Assembly (NCBI GenBank): GCA_031254995.1
Contig: JAIRTJ010000011.1
Span: 1-16,624, forward strand
Direction: 5' to 3'
Length of the DNA stretch: 16,624 nucleotides
DNA from: Eubacteriales Family XIII. Incertae Sedis bacterium
GTDB lineage: Bacteria; Bacillota; Clostridia; Peptostreptococcales; Anaerovoracaceae
A model generated the notes under the pieces. The model saw nothing but the letters and a program-made list of their open reading frames with translations. It was not told where the DNA came from and did not search any database. The position numbers were made by a program, and so were the translations under genes. Every line of letters begins with the position of its first letter. The first letter of the stretch is position 1. Positions 6,124 through 13,899 of this stretch are shown here, one piece after another.

Positions 6124-7890
6124 TCATTCCCACTCAATCGTACCGGGCGGCTTCGCGGTTAGGTCGTACAACACGCGATTGACGCCGTCCACTTCGTTTA
6201 CGATACGGTTCGAGATGGTTTCGAGCAGATCATAGGGAAGCCGTGCCCAGTCGGATGTCATGCCGTCGACGGAGGTTACGGCTCTGATACCCACGGCACA
6301 GTCATAGGTGCGGGAATCGCCCATGACGCCGACACTGCGAATATCCGGCAATACAGTGAAATACTGCCACACTGCGCATTCCGTATCGTCATCTCCGTAA
6401 CCCGCTCCGTAATTGCGTTTGCCGGTTTTGCGGAATAGGTTTTCGTTATATGCGTCAATGATCTCTCGCAATATGGCGTCGGATTCGCGAATGATCCGGA
6501 GTTTTTCGGGTGTGATTGCGCCGAGGCAACGGATGGCGAGACCGGGGCCGGGGAAGGGTTGCCTCCATACGAGTTCGGGTGCGATACCGAGTTCTTCGCC
6601 GACCGCGCGCACTTCATCCTTGAACAACAGGCGCAGGGGTTCCAAGAGCTTCAAGCCCATATCGGCTGGCAAACCGCCCACATTGTGATGCGACTTGATG
6701 ACGGCGGCGCCGCCTCCGCCGCCCCCGCTTTCCACAACATCGGGATAAATCGTTCCTTGCAGCAAAAATGAGATGTCTGCGGCTCCGCTTGCGGTCGCAT
6801 CCGCGGAAACAGCGACCGCCTCGCTTTCGTCCGCAAATCCAGCGACTTCTTTCATGAGTTTGCGCGCTTCCTCCTCGAAGACCGCTATGAATTCTTTTCC
6901 TATGATCTTGCGCTTTTGTTCGGGATCATCCACGCCCGCGAGTTTGGACAAAAAACGTTCGGCGGCGTCTGATCGGATGATTCTCATGTTGAATTGCTTG
7001 CCGTATACATCCATGACTTGATCCGCTTCGCCCTTGCGCAACAGGCCGTGGTCGACAAAGACGCAGGTGAGCTTGTCACCGATGGCTCTGTGCGTCAATA
7101 CGGCGGCGACAGATGAATCCACGCCTCCGGAAAGGGCGCACAGTACTCTTTTATCGCCAACAAGCGATTTGATCTCCTCGATCTTGGATCCGACAAAATT
7201 CATGGGCGTCCAATCGCCTTTGCACCCGCATACTCGGTAGAGAAAATTTTTCAACAGCTTTTGTCCGAAGGGCGTATGATGAACCTCCGGGTGAAACTGA
7301 ACACCGTAGAGTTTTCGAGCGGCATCCTCCATTGAAGCGGTGGGACAATTGTCAGTGAACGAGGTCACGGTGAATCCGTCGGGAGCCTCTGCGATATAAT
7401 CCGTATGACTCATCCAACAGTGTTGTACGTCCGCGATGCCGTAAAACAATTCGCTCTCGCATGCATCGGCCGAGCGACCGTCGCCGGAGGCTCGAGTCGC
7501 ACCGCTCTTATCGGACGACTTCGCGCCGTACGCTTTCGAGGGCGCGCCGCTCCCTCGGTATATGATGACCTTGCCGTATTCCTTGAAATCGGGACTGTTT
7601 ACCTTGCCGCCCAGCGCATATGCCATGAGCTGTGCCCCGTAGCAGATGCCGAGGATCGGGATGCCCATCTCGAAAAACGACTGCGGCAAGCCCGGCGCAC
7701 CTTCCTCGTAGACGCTGTTCGGGCCGCCCGTGAAGATCACGCCGCGCGGTTTCTCCCCATTTTTGAGTCTTTCGCCGCACTTTTGGTACGGCACGATCTC
7801 ACAGTAGACGCGCGCTTCGCGCACGCGCCGAGCGATCAGTTGATTGTACTGCCCGCCAAAATCCACAACCCATATGCTCTCAAAATTCAT
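6124..7890 (-). CDS. guaA: GMP synthase (glutamine-hydrolysing), enlarged
   Basis: A 588-residue enzyme that converts XMP to GMP with ATP and glutamine. The class I glutamine amidotransferase domain (about 5-220) carries the triad Cys83 (GICYGAQ), His200 and Glu202 (QFHPEVHH). The ATP pyrophosphatase domain has the P-loop SGGVDSS at 254-260. The C-terminal dimerisation domain ends in the invariant TIEWE. Family members are usually about 510-525 residues. The excess comes mainly from two insertions: one rich in Ser, Lys, Gly and Ala at about 113-145 in the amidotransferase domain, and one rich in Ala, Ser and Glu at about 351-372, plus a run of six glycines at 389-394. No motif is broken. The start has GAGGA 6 bases upstream. 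It lies 98 bases behind guaB on the same strand and is probably co-transcribed. Confidence 0.96.
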   Translation of the reverse strand: MNFESIWVVDFGGQYNQLIARRVREARVYCEIVPYQKCGERLKNGEKPRGVIFTGGPNSVYEEGAPGLPQSFFEMGIPILGICYGAQLMAYALGGKVNSPDFKEYGKVIIYRGSGAPSKAYGAKSSDKSGATRASGDGRSADACESELFYGIADVQHCWMSHTDYIAEAPDGFTVTSFTDNCPTASMEDAARKLYGVQFHPEVHHTPFGQKLLKNFLYRVCGCKGDWTPMNFVGSKIEEIKSLVGDKRVLCALSGGVDSSVAAVLTHRAIGDKLTCVFVDHGLLRKGEADQVMDVYGKQFNMRIIRSDAAERFLSKLAGVDDPEQKRKIIGKEFIAVFEEEARKLMKEVAGFADESEAVAVSADATASGAADISFLLQGTIYPDVVESGGGGGGAAVIKSHHNVGGLPADMGLKLLEPLRLLFKDEVRAVGEELGIAPELVWRQPFPGPGLAIRCLGAITPEKLRIIRESDAILREIIDAYNENLFRKTGKRNYGAGYGDDDTECAVWQYFTVLPDIRSVGVMGDSRTYDCAVGIRAVTSVDGMTSDWARLPYDLLETISNRIVNEVDGVNRVLYDLTAKPPGTIEWE

Positions 7891-7948
7891 GCCCCGTCCT
7901 CATTTTGAATCCTTGAACTGTAACCTTTTTCGTCCGCAGTCCGCGAAC

Positions 7949-7965
7949 ATCGTTTGCGAAACGAT
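7949..7965. repeat. Short perfect hairpin in the guaB-guaA gap
   Basis: ATCGTTT (7949-7955) and AAACGAT (7959-7965) pair over 7 bp with a 3-base loop. No T-run follows on the minus strand, so it is not a canonical terminator. It may be an RNA-processing or attenuation structure between guaB and guaA, or chance. Confidence 0.4.
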
Positions 7966-7988
7966 CTTCCGCCGGCCGAAGAAACTCG

Positions 7989-9497
7989 TCATCTGCCGAC
8001 ATTCCCGCCGGGCTCTTTCAAAATCACGTCGTGCGCGCCGCCCTCCACTATGCTCGTCGCGCTCACCAATGTGAGCTTCGTATTCTTCTGCAGATCGGGG
8101 ATATTCGTGACGCCGCAGTTGCACATCGTCGATTTCACCTTCCCGAGAGACTGATTCACATTGCCCTTCAAAGACCCTGCGTACGGAACGTATGAATCCA
8201 CGCCCTCCTCGAACGAGAGCTTAGCGTCGCCGCCCATGTCGTACCGTTGCCAATTGCGCGCGCGGTTTGAGCCCTCGCCCCAATATTCCTTGACGTAATT
8301 CCCGTTGACGTTGAGTTTCGCGGTAGGACTCTCGTCGAAGCGAGCGAAATACCGCCCGAGCATCATGAAATCCGCGCCCATGGCCAACGCGACGGTCATA
8401 TGATAATCGTAGACGATACCGCCGTCGCTGCAGATCGGGATGTAATATCCTGTTCTTTTCAAATAATCGTCCCTGGCCTCAGCCGCATCCATGATCGCCG
8501 ACGCCTGCCCGCGCCCGATGCCCTTCTGTTCCCGCGTGATACAGATGGATCCTCCGCCGATGCCGACCTTGACGAAATCCGCCCCCGCCTCAGCCAGAAA
8601 CAAGAATCCGTCGCGATCCACCACGTTGCCCGCGCCGATCTTCACGCTGTCGCCGTATTCGCGCCGCACGAAAGCAAGCGTCTCCTTTTGCCACTCCGTA
8701 AAACCCTCGCTGCTGTCTATGCATAGGACGTCCGCCCCCGCATCCACCAACGCAGGAACTCGTTCCGCGTAATCACGCGTATTCACTCCCGCGCCGACGA
8801 TGTACCTCTTCTGTTCGTCCAAGAGTTCGAGAGGATTTTCCTTGTGACTGTCATAATCCTTGCGGAACACAAAATGCGTCAACCGCCTGTTTTTGTCGAT
8901 GATCGGCAGAGCATTGAGCTTGTGATCCCACAAGATGTCGTTCGCCTCCGACAAGCTGACGCCGTCTTCCGCGCAGACGAGTCCCTCGAAAGGCGTCATG
9001 AATTCCCGCACCTTCATGTCCAAAGGCGTGCGGCTCACGCGATAATCGCGGCTCGTAACGATGCCAACGATCTTCCCGTCGGCCGTCCCGTCCTCCGTGA
9101 CCGCTATGGTGCTGTGTCCGCTCTTTTTCTTGAGTTCCAACACATCTCGCAACGTTTGCTCAGGTCTGATATTGCTGTCGGAGCGGACGAATCCCGCCTT
9201 GTGATCTTTGACCCGACGAATCATAGCCGCCTGATTTTCAATGCTCTGTGATGCGTATATGAAAGAAATGCCGCCTTCCTTCGCGAGGGCGACGGCCATG
9301 CGGTCGTCGGAAACTGCCTGCATGATCGCGGACGCCAGAGGAATGTTGCTGCGCAACGGCGGCCTCTCTCCCTCTCGATACTTGACGACAGGCGTGGACA
9401 AATCCACATTCTCCGAAATGCAGTCCTTCGACGAATACCCCGGAACCAAAAGATATTCGTTGAACGTACGCGACGGCTCTTTGTAATAGTATGCCAT
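7989..9497 (-). CDS. guaB: IMP dehydrogenase with CBS domains
   Basis: A 502-residue enzyme that oxidises IMP to XMP with NAD+, the step before GuaA. The TIM barrel is interrupted after about residue 100 by a CBS pair (about 110-230, with the characteristic VGIVTSRDYR). The catalytic loop reads GGGSICITRE, with the active-site Cys, and the flap region carries the Arg-Tyr pair (NWQRYDMGG) that separates IMPDH from GMP reductase. The end, EGGAHDV, and the start, MAYYYKEPSRTFNEYLLVPG, resemble the longer IMPDH type seen in some Clostridia and eukaryotes rather than the Bacillus type. The start at 9497 is set by AAGGAG 6 bases upstream and by a promoter at 9551-9579; a longer frame to 9560 would overlap that promoter. 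Confidence 0.95.
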   Translation of the reverse strand: MAYYYKEPSRTFNEYLLVPGYSSKDCISENVDLSTPVVKYREGERPPLRSNIPLASAIMQAVSDDRMAVALAKEGGISFIYASQSIENQAAMIRRVKDHKAGFVRSDSNIRPEQTLRDVLELKKKSGHSTIAVTEDGTADGKIVGIVTSRDYRVSRTPLDMKVREFMTPFEGLVCAEDGVSLSEANDILWDHKLNALPIIDKNRRLTHFVFRKDYDSHKENPLELLDEQKRYIVGAGVNTRDYAERVPALVDAGADVLCIDSSEGFTEWQKETLAFVRREYGDSVKIGAGNVVDRDGFLFLAEAGADFVKVGIGGGSICITREQKGIGRGQASAIMDAAEARDDYLKRTGYYIPICSDGGIVYDYHMTVALAMGADFMMLGRYFARFDESPTAKLNVNGNYVKEYWGEGSNRARNWQRYDMGGDAKLSFEEGVDSYVPYAGSLKGNVNQSLGKVKSTMCNCGVTNIPDLQKNTKLTLVSATSIVEGGAHDVILKEPGGNVGR

Positions 9498-9503
9498 ATT
9501 CTG

Positions 9504-9509
9504 CTCCTT
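9504..9509 (-). promoter_or_regulatory. Ribosome binding site deciding the guaB start
   Basis: AAGGAG on the minus strand (9509-9504) lies 6 bases before the ATG at 9497-9495. This supports the start at MAYYY and excludes 21 additional upstream codons. Confidence 0.85.
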
Positions 9510-9550
9510 CGGCGTTTTAAATAGGAAATCCGCGATGTGCAATATGAAAA

Positions 9551-9579
9551 ATTGTACCATGTTTGCGCAATGCGTTCAA
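9551..9579 (-). promoter_or_regulatory. Promoter of guaB(-guaA)
   Basis: On the minus strand TTGAAC (9579-9574), a 17-base spacer and TACAAT (9556-9551). Transcription would begin near 9544 and give a leader of about 47 bases, too short for a purine riboswitch. Confidence 0.82.
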
Positions 9580-9613
9580 CAGGGCACGTTTTTGCGTTTC
9601 AATTGCGGCGCAT

Positions 9614-10348
9614 TCACGCGGCTTTAGCGATCACGACGGTTCGCGCGTCCTTGTACTCATAGGAGCAGGTTGAGAGAACAAGCAGTCTGTCCGTATCCGC
9701 ATCGACCGGAATCTCGCGCCAATTCAGCGCGCGGTCCTTCAGCATCCGCATATGCTCCGCGCGATCTCCGGGCGACGCGAACGCGCAACGGTAGTACTCG
9801 CTCACGGGATCCGTGACGGCGCAGGAAAAAAAGGTCAGTCGAAATGTTCTGTTCGGCGTATACAGCGTTCCCGTTCTGTGTCGATCAAAGAAATCCTTGT
9901 CTTTGAATTTAACCAACTGACCGAACATCCTGCCGCTTTTCAGGTTGTGCGCGTACAGCACATTATTAAAATCGGAGAAATCCGGATTGTTGCGAAATTC
10001 CAAGAACACGGAGCCTTGCTTTGAGTATTTGTTTTTCGCCGTATGCGTCAGATAGTAGCGATTGTCCGCGGCCTGCGTCACGGGGTAATCTATGTTTGTG
10101 TCGTCGACTGTGAGCCACGCGACAATCTCTCCATTCTCGGCCAAGAGACCTGAAAAGTCGATTGCGGGGAGCGATTCCTCGTCGGCCGCGATATCGGCCG
10201 ATGCTCCGAAGACGGGAACCGCAGGCTTGACGCGCCGTTGATCGTCCGCGGCGGCTCGATCCTCATACTCGGAGGAAAGCCGGCCGACGCAGACGAGCAA
10301 TACGGCGCAGGTAAGAATCAGTGAAGTTGCGAGAAAAAATCTCCTCAT
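9614..10348 (-). CDS. srtB: Class B sortase
   Basis: A 244-residue membrane-anchored transpeptidase that cuts sorting signals and joins the surface protein to the cell wall or to another protein. An N-terminal membrane segment (about 4-22) is followed by a linker and the sortase domain. The class B pattern is clear: NIDYPVTQAADNRYYLTH (85-102), YAHNL with His134, LSTCSYE with Cys228, and DARTVV with Arg236. Its ATG overlaps the stop of the vWA adhesin gene in an ATGA, so translation is probably coupled. Two proteins in the same locus end in PPKTG signals. The class B sortase of Clostridioides difficile is known to use (S/P)PxTG motifs, so these are the expected substrates. It is the last gene of the locus; I see no clear terminator before the guaB promoter. 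Confidence 0.95.
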   Translation of the reverse strand: MRRFFLATSLILTCAVLLVCVGRLSSEYEDRAAADDQRRVKPAVPVFGASADIAADEESLPAIDFSGLLAENGEIVAWLTVDDTNIDYPVTQAADNRYYLTHTAKNKYSKQGSVFLEFRNNPDFSDFNNVLYAHNLKSGRMFGQLVKFKDKDFFDRHRTGTLYTPNRTFRLTFFSCAVTDPVSEYYRCAFASPGDRAEHMRMLKDRALNWREIPVDADTDRLLVLSTCSYEYKDARTVVIAKAA

Positions 10349-12513
10349 GCGTTAAAAATCTCTCCGAAATAGTTCGTGCGGAAATCCCAAGTGTGATCGC
10401 CGAGAGGCGTCGCTTTCGGCCGTATGTACACTGTCACCCAGTATTCGCTTTTCGCGCCGTAATCCAGAGATATTCCGCCGTGCAGCCTCTCGGTCGGATC
10501 GTGCGCGACTTTTTCGGATGTCGCGATATACCCGGCGTATTCGTAATACTGCGGGATGATGTCCGCGACCGCACAGGTCCTATCCGAAGCAGTCGTCGTG
10601 ATGACGTAATCGGCGAATGCGATGTCTCTGCCGCCGTGTACGCCGGATTCAGCGGTGATGCCTGTCGTAATTCCATCATTCGTCAGCCGCATAAACGCTT
10701 TTTCGGGAAGTTCGATTTTGCTGTTGTTTCGATCGAGCACGATCTGTCTAATGTGAAGTTTGAGCGTCTCATCAGTATCGCCGGCATCGTGATAGGTCTT
10801 GTTCGTCGTGGCTTTCCGCGAAGAGTCGATCGAGACCTCGGCGGAGTTTATGAGCTTTCTCGCCATTTGAACTTCAGCGTAAAACCTAAAATCCTTGCCG
10901 CCCGGCGGAATTGTCTGTCCGGTCCAAGTCACCCTGTCGCGTCCGTCTTCGCTCGTTACGGTTCCCGGCAGTTCGCCGCCCACAAATTTCGTGCCCAAGG
11001 GAAGCAGATCGGTAACCCTGACATCGGTCAGGTCAGACGAGGTCGGATTGTCCGCGCGAACGGTATACATGATGATATTTCCGACCTTTACGGGAACGGG
11101 ATTTTCTTCCGTACCCGTGTCGGGCGCGCCTTTTGGCATTACTTGCGCGATCTTCGACGCGGTCAAAGGTCTCGCCCTGTGATAGGTCGGATTCGAGGGA
11201 ATTACGCCGTATCCTTCGATTACGGCTTCGCCCTTGTTTACAAAGGTTCCGTAGTTCTTGACCTTAGCGACCACTCTTACCTCGGTCTCGCCGCCGGGCA
11301 ACGAGCTGTAATCCCAAGTGATTTGATCGCGCGCGCCAACGGTATTCCGTCTCCCTTGCGGAGAAGAACTGACATACTCCAGGCCTTCGGGCAGAAGGTC
11401 TTTTATCGTTGCGACAGGCGAAGGCACGGCCACCTTTTCTTTAATTATCGAAAACAGCAACGAATCCTGGTAACTTTGCGTTTGGTTGGGCAGAAATTTG
11501 ACCCAGCCCCAACGGTTTTGCCCGTTTTCTGTGCCTCCGAGTTCGACGAATGTCTCGTCCATTTTCGAGTTATGCTCATCGCCGCAAAATCTGTCATTAT
11601 GCGTCAAGCGGCTCTCCGCTGTATCCGCGCGCGCGGCGAGCAATATGCCTTCAGGATAAGCCGTTTTAAACCTCTCGGCTTGGCTGTGCAAATCGCTCCA
11701 GTTCCCTCCGCTTCCGGTAACTCCGTCTCCGAAATCACCCATGCCGAGTTGGAAATCGGAGATCATAACGATGACGGGAATTCGCGAAGCGGACTTTTCG
11801 CGAGGCTTGATCGTTGATCTGGGAGCCTCTTTTATGCTCGGGCGGTACGGATTCTTCCCTCCGCCGTAACTTGATGCGATACCCTCCATCTTATCGACCG
11901 CGGCCTTGAGAAACATCGCGTTGTCGTCCAAACGCAGCTCCGGATCCTTGGAGAACGCATTTTTAATTACCGTACTGTATTGGGATGAATCAACAAATTC
12001 GGTATCTACTTGAAAGTAAGTATGCGAGGGGTCTCCGGAATTTCGCGTATTGCTGTTGCAGCCCATGAGCGCGATACGGCTTTGCGGATATCTCGAGAAT
12101 ACCTGCTGACTGAGCGTCTCGACGGTGCTTTTCGCGCGCATTCGAGCCGTCTGAGATATGGGGAACTGCTTGTTGGGCAATTGCGAATCCTCATAGCCTG
12201 AATTCATCGAATACGACCAATCCAACACGAATAAAACGTCATAGGCGGGCGTCTGCCCCGAAATGTGCGGATTGTTGATCTTGATGATGTATTCGATGAA
12301 ATCATCTATATCCACGTCTACGGGAGACCGTTCCGTGCCGTTGTCGATGGATCCGTTCGGAAAAATCCGCGCCGACTTCGTGACGGTCGGAGCCGTCGCG
12401 GCAAAGCTCAAGGACATTCCCGCGGCCATGGCGATTATCAAGAACACCGCCGCCGCGCGGACGGCAAACCTATTGCGCGTTCCCCGGTCTTTTTTGATCC
12501 GGATCGCTTTCAT
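10345..12513 (-). CDS. Secreted vWA-domain adhesin with DUF11-like domains
   Basis: A 722-residue secreted protein with an ordinary signal peptide (basic start, hydrophobic 19-37, likely cleavage near SFA-A). A von Willebrand A domain spans about 90-350 and has an intact MIDAS start, DWSYS at 98-102, with VIVMISD near 247-253. Flanking it are the two halves of a DUF11-like Ig domain (about 44-86 and 366-447), and a second continuous copy follows (about 454-576). A C-terminal domain of about 145 residues is not recognised. There is no LPXTG-type signal, membrane segment or basic tail, so wall attachment must be indirect or absent. It sits between a SipW-dependent protein and the sortase, joined by a 4-base overlap, and is probably the adhesive or tip component of the surface structure. 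The start has a perfect AAAGGAGGT upstream. Confidence 0.88.
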   Translation of the reverse strand: MKAIRIKKDRGTRNRFAVRAAAVFLIIAMAAGMSLSFAATAPTVTKSARIFPNGSIDNGTERSPVDVDIDDFIEYIIKINNPHISGQTPAYDVLFVLDWSYSMNSGYEDSQLPNKQFPISQTARMRAKSTVETLSQQVFSRYPQSRIALMGCNSNTRNSGDPSHTYFQVDTEFVDSSQYSTVIKNAFSKDPELRLDDNAMFLKAAVDKMEGIASSYGGGKNPYRPSIKEAPRSTIKPREKSASRIPVIVMISDFQLGMGDFGDGVTGSGGNWSDLHSQAERFKTAYPEGILLAARADTAESRLTHNDRFCGDEHNSKMDETFVELGGTENGQNRWGWVKFLPNQTQSYQDSLLFSIIKEKVAVPSPVATIKDLLPEGLEYVSSSPQGRRNTVGARDQITWDYSSLPGGETEVRVVAKVKNYGTFVNKGEAVIEGYGVIPSNPTYHRARPLTASKIAQVMPKGAPDTGTEENPVPVKVGNIIMYTVRADNPTSSDLTDVRVTDLLPLGTKFVGGELPGTVTSEDGRDRVTWTGQTIPPGGKDFRFYAEVQMARKLINSAEVSIDSSRKATTNKTYHDAGDTDETLKLHIRQIVLDRNNSKIELPEKAFMRLTNDGITTGITAESGVHGGRDIAFADYVITTTASDRTCAVADIIPQYYEYAGYIATSEKVAHDPTERLHGGISLDYGAKSEYWVTVYIRPKATPLGDHTWDFRTNYFGEIFNA

Positions 12514-12522
12514 AACAATGAT

Positions 12523-12531
12523 ACCTCCTTT
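12523..12531 (-). promoter_or_regulatory. Full-length Shine-Dalgarno of the vWA adhesin
   Basis: AAAGGAGGT on the minus strand (12531-12523) lies 9 bases before the ATG at 12513-12511 and overlaps the TAA stop (12532-12530) of the upstream gene. Re-initiation after the upstream gene and strong translation of the adhesin are expected. Confidence 0.85.
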
Positions 12532-13213
12532 AGTTTACAAGCTCCCGCAGAACATTGTCGACGGCAAGCAACTTCGCGTCGGACGGCGGCGCCTCGGAGC
12601 CCCACCAACCCATGCGGTAATCCAAGCCCCCCGTGCCGGCAGCCTCGCATTTGACTTCAATTTTGAGCGACGCCCGCTTATACCGCGCATCCAAATTCTC
12701 GGCAAGCCTTATGCCGGTGAATAGTCTCGTCGTCGATTCCTTCGCAGGCAATTTTTTCAAATAATAATAGTAACCGTCGCCGCCGTCGACCCAATCCGCC
12801 GTGTTGATGTCCGCGACAATTTCCTCGCCCATGCGCGCCGGGAGAACCGTAAGTCCGTCGGCAGCCACGACCGTCGGCAAGGCCAACAATCGCACAAACC
12901 CGGGCAAGTCTCCTCTGTTTTCCGCGCCCACCTTTTTTTCGAACGGATCGTCTCCGGGTTTGATCGGCTCGGAAGGCGGAACGAACGCATCGAAGACCGG
13001 AACGTCAAACAGGTATTGCGGCGCGTGAATGCGGTTGGTCACCGAATCCGATGCTCTCAGCCATGCGTACGTGCTGCCGAGCAAAAGGCAAGCTGAGAGA
13101 ACAACGGAAAATATCGGCAGCAGCGCTCTTTTTCCGCTCGTCGCGCGGCTTATGGACGAGAAAATGCTTTTTCCCTTTGCGTCGCGTTTCATGATCTTGT
13201 CGTTCGATTTCAT
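12530..13213 (-). CDS. SipW-dependent exported protein, short TasA/camelysin-like paralogue
   Basis: A 227-residue protein with a long basic N-region and a SipW-type leader: the hydrophobic segment 31-48 runs into STYAWLRASDSVTN (47-60), close to the ATFAWFTAKDSVTN of the 343-residue protein encoded at 13900-14931. After it come a PPSEPIKPGDDP stretch, an ENRGDLPGFVRL segment, and a C-terminal module with DGYYYYLKKL (146-155) and TTRLFTGIRL (161-170). The same order of motifs occurs in the larger paralogue, so the two are probably related fibre-type or accessory subunits. There is no sorting signal. The ATG overlaps the stop of the PPKTG gene (ATGA), with GGAAGGAG 7 bases upstream. I do not recognise a characterised orthologue. 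Confidence 0.8.
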   Translation of the reverse strand: MKSNDKIMKRDAKGKSIFSSISRATSGKRALLPIFSVVLSACLLLGSTYAWLRASDSVTNRIHAPQYLFDVPVFDAFVPPSEPIKPGDDPFEKKVGAENRGDLPGFVRLLALPTVVAADGLTVLPARMGEEIVADINTADWVDGGDGYYYYLKKLPAKESTTRLFTGIRLAENLDARYKRASLKIEVKCEAAGTGGLDYRMGWWGSEAPPSDAKLLAVDNVLRELVN

Positions 13214-13854
13214 TCTCGGACTCCTTCCCTGTCCTTTCGGATGATGAGGAATGTCGTCGCGCCCGCCATGAGGGCCGCCGCGAGCAACAACAAACCGTTT
13301 TGAAGCGTTTCCCCCGTTTTCGGAGGATCGGCCGATTCATCCCTGACCGCATAGAAATGCCACCTGATATCCGCCGCGCTCTTCTCGTAGGACATCGGCA
13401 TATCCTTGTCAACTGTCAGCGTGATATCCATCGTCCGTTCGTTTCCAAAGGAATATGTTCCCAAATCAAGCGCATTTTGTATCATATCGACATCCTCGTC
13501 GCCTCGAATTCGTCCCGAATACAATTGTCGGCCCGCCAGATCCAATTTCAATTGAACCTTGTCCCTCAGATCGACGGGACCGACGCTCTCCAGCGGCTGC
13601 GCCGTCATATACAGCTTGAACGGCGGCGCAGCCTTTTCCGTGTTTCTAATGGTTAATGTCTTTGTGATGATTTCCCCGGGCCTCAAGTCGACGGCCTCGA
13701 TAAAATATACACCGTCGCGATTTACCCGAATCCCGTTTTGATCATCGATCAGCATGCCGGGCGGGAGACTGTTCGTCGCCGCGCTTACGGGCATTGCATG
13801 CAACATAGTCGCGCAACACACGATGAATATCGCGATTTTAATGAAATGCTTCAA
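13210..13854 (-). CDS. PPKTG wall-anchored surface protein
   Basis: A 214-residue surface protein. An ordinary signal peptide (1-26, ending PVSAA) is followed by a beta-rich domain of about 145 residues with PGEIITKTLTIRNT (59-72) and IRWHFYAV (163-170), patterns shared loosely with TasA/camelysin-type proteins. The C-terminus is a complete sortase signal: DPPKTG at 176-181, a hydrophobic segment (about 186-205) and the charged tail RKDREGVRE. It is therefore a likely substrate of the class B sortase encoded in the same cluster. The start codon is TTG at 13854, with GGGAGG upstream; the first in-frame ATG lies inside the signal peptide and would destroy it. The gene ends in an ATGA overlap with the next gene. 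Confidence 0.85.
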   Translation of the reverse strand: MKHFIKIAIFIVCCATMLHAMPVSAATNSLPPGMLIDDQNGIRVNRDGVYFIEAVDLRPGEIITKTLTIRNTEKAAPPFKLYMTAQPLESVGPVDLRDKVQLKLDLAGRQLYSGRIRGDEDVDMIQNALDLGTYSFGNERTMDITLTVDKDMPMSYEKSAADIRWHFYAVRDESADPPKTGETLQNGLLLLAAALMAGATTFLIIRKDREGVRE

Positions 13855-13899
13855 AACTCTGTCCCTCCCGACATACCTATGTCAATTCCTCATCGCGAG

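Noticed and set aside
7949..7965. Terminator between guaB and guaA
   Set aside because: The 7-bp hairpin has no T-run, so co-transcription of the two genes remains the simpler view.
9498..9550. Purine riboswitch before guaB
   Set aside because: The leader from the predicted start is only about 47 bases and shows no three-way-junction pattern.
9498..9560. A 21-codon N-terminal extension of guaB
   Set aside because: It overlaps the -10 box at 9551-9556, and the AAGGAG at 9504-9509 supports the start at 9497.
10690..10720. LPEKA in the vWA adhesin as a sortase signal
   Set aside because: It is more than 110 residues from the C-terminus and is not followed by a membrane segment or basic tail.
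10321..11817. A 498-codon open frame on the plus strand
   Set aside because: It lies wholly antisense to the vWA adhesin and sortase start, has no recognisable domain and no ribosome binding site, and its composition is that of a shadow frame.
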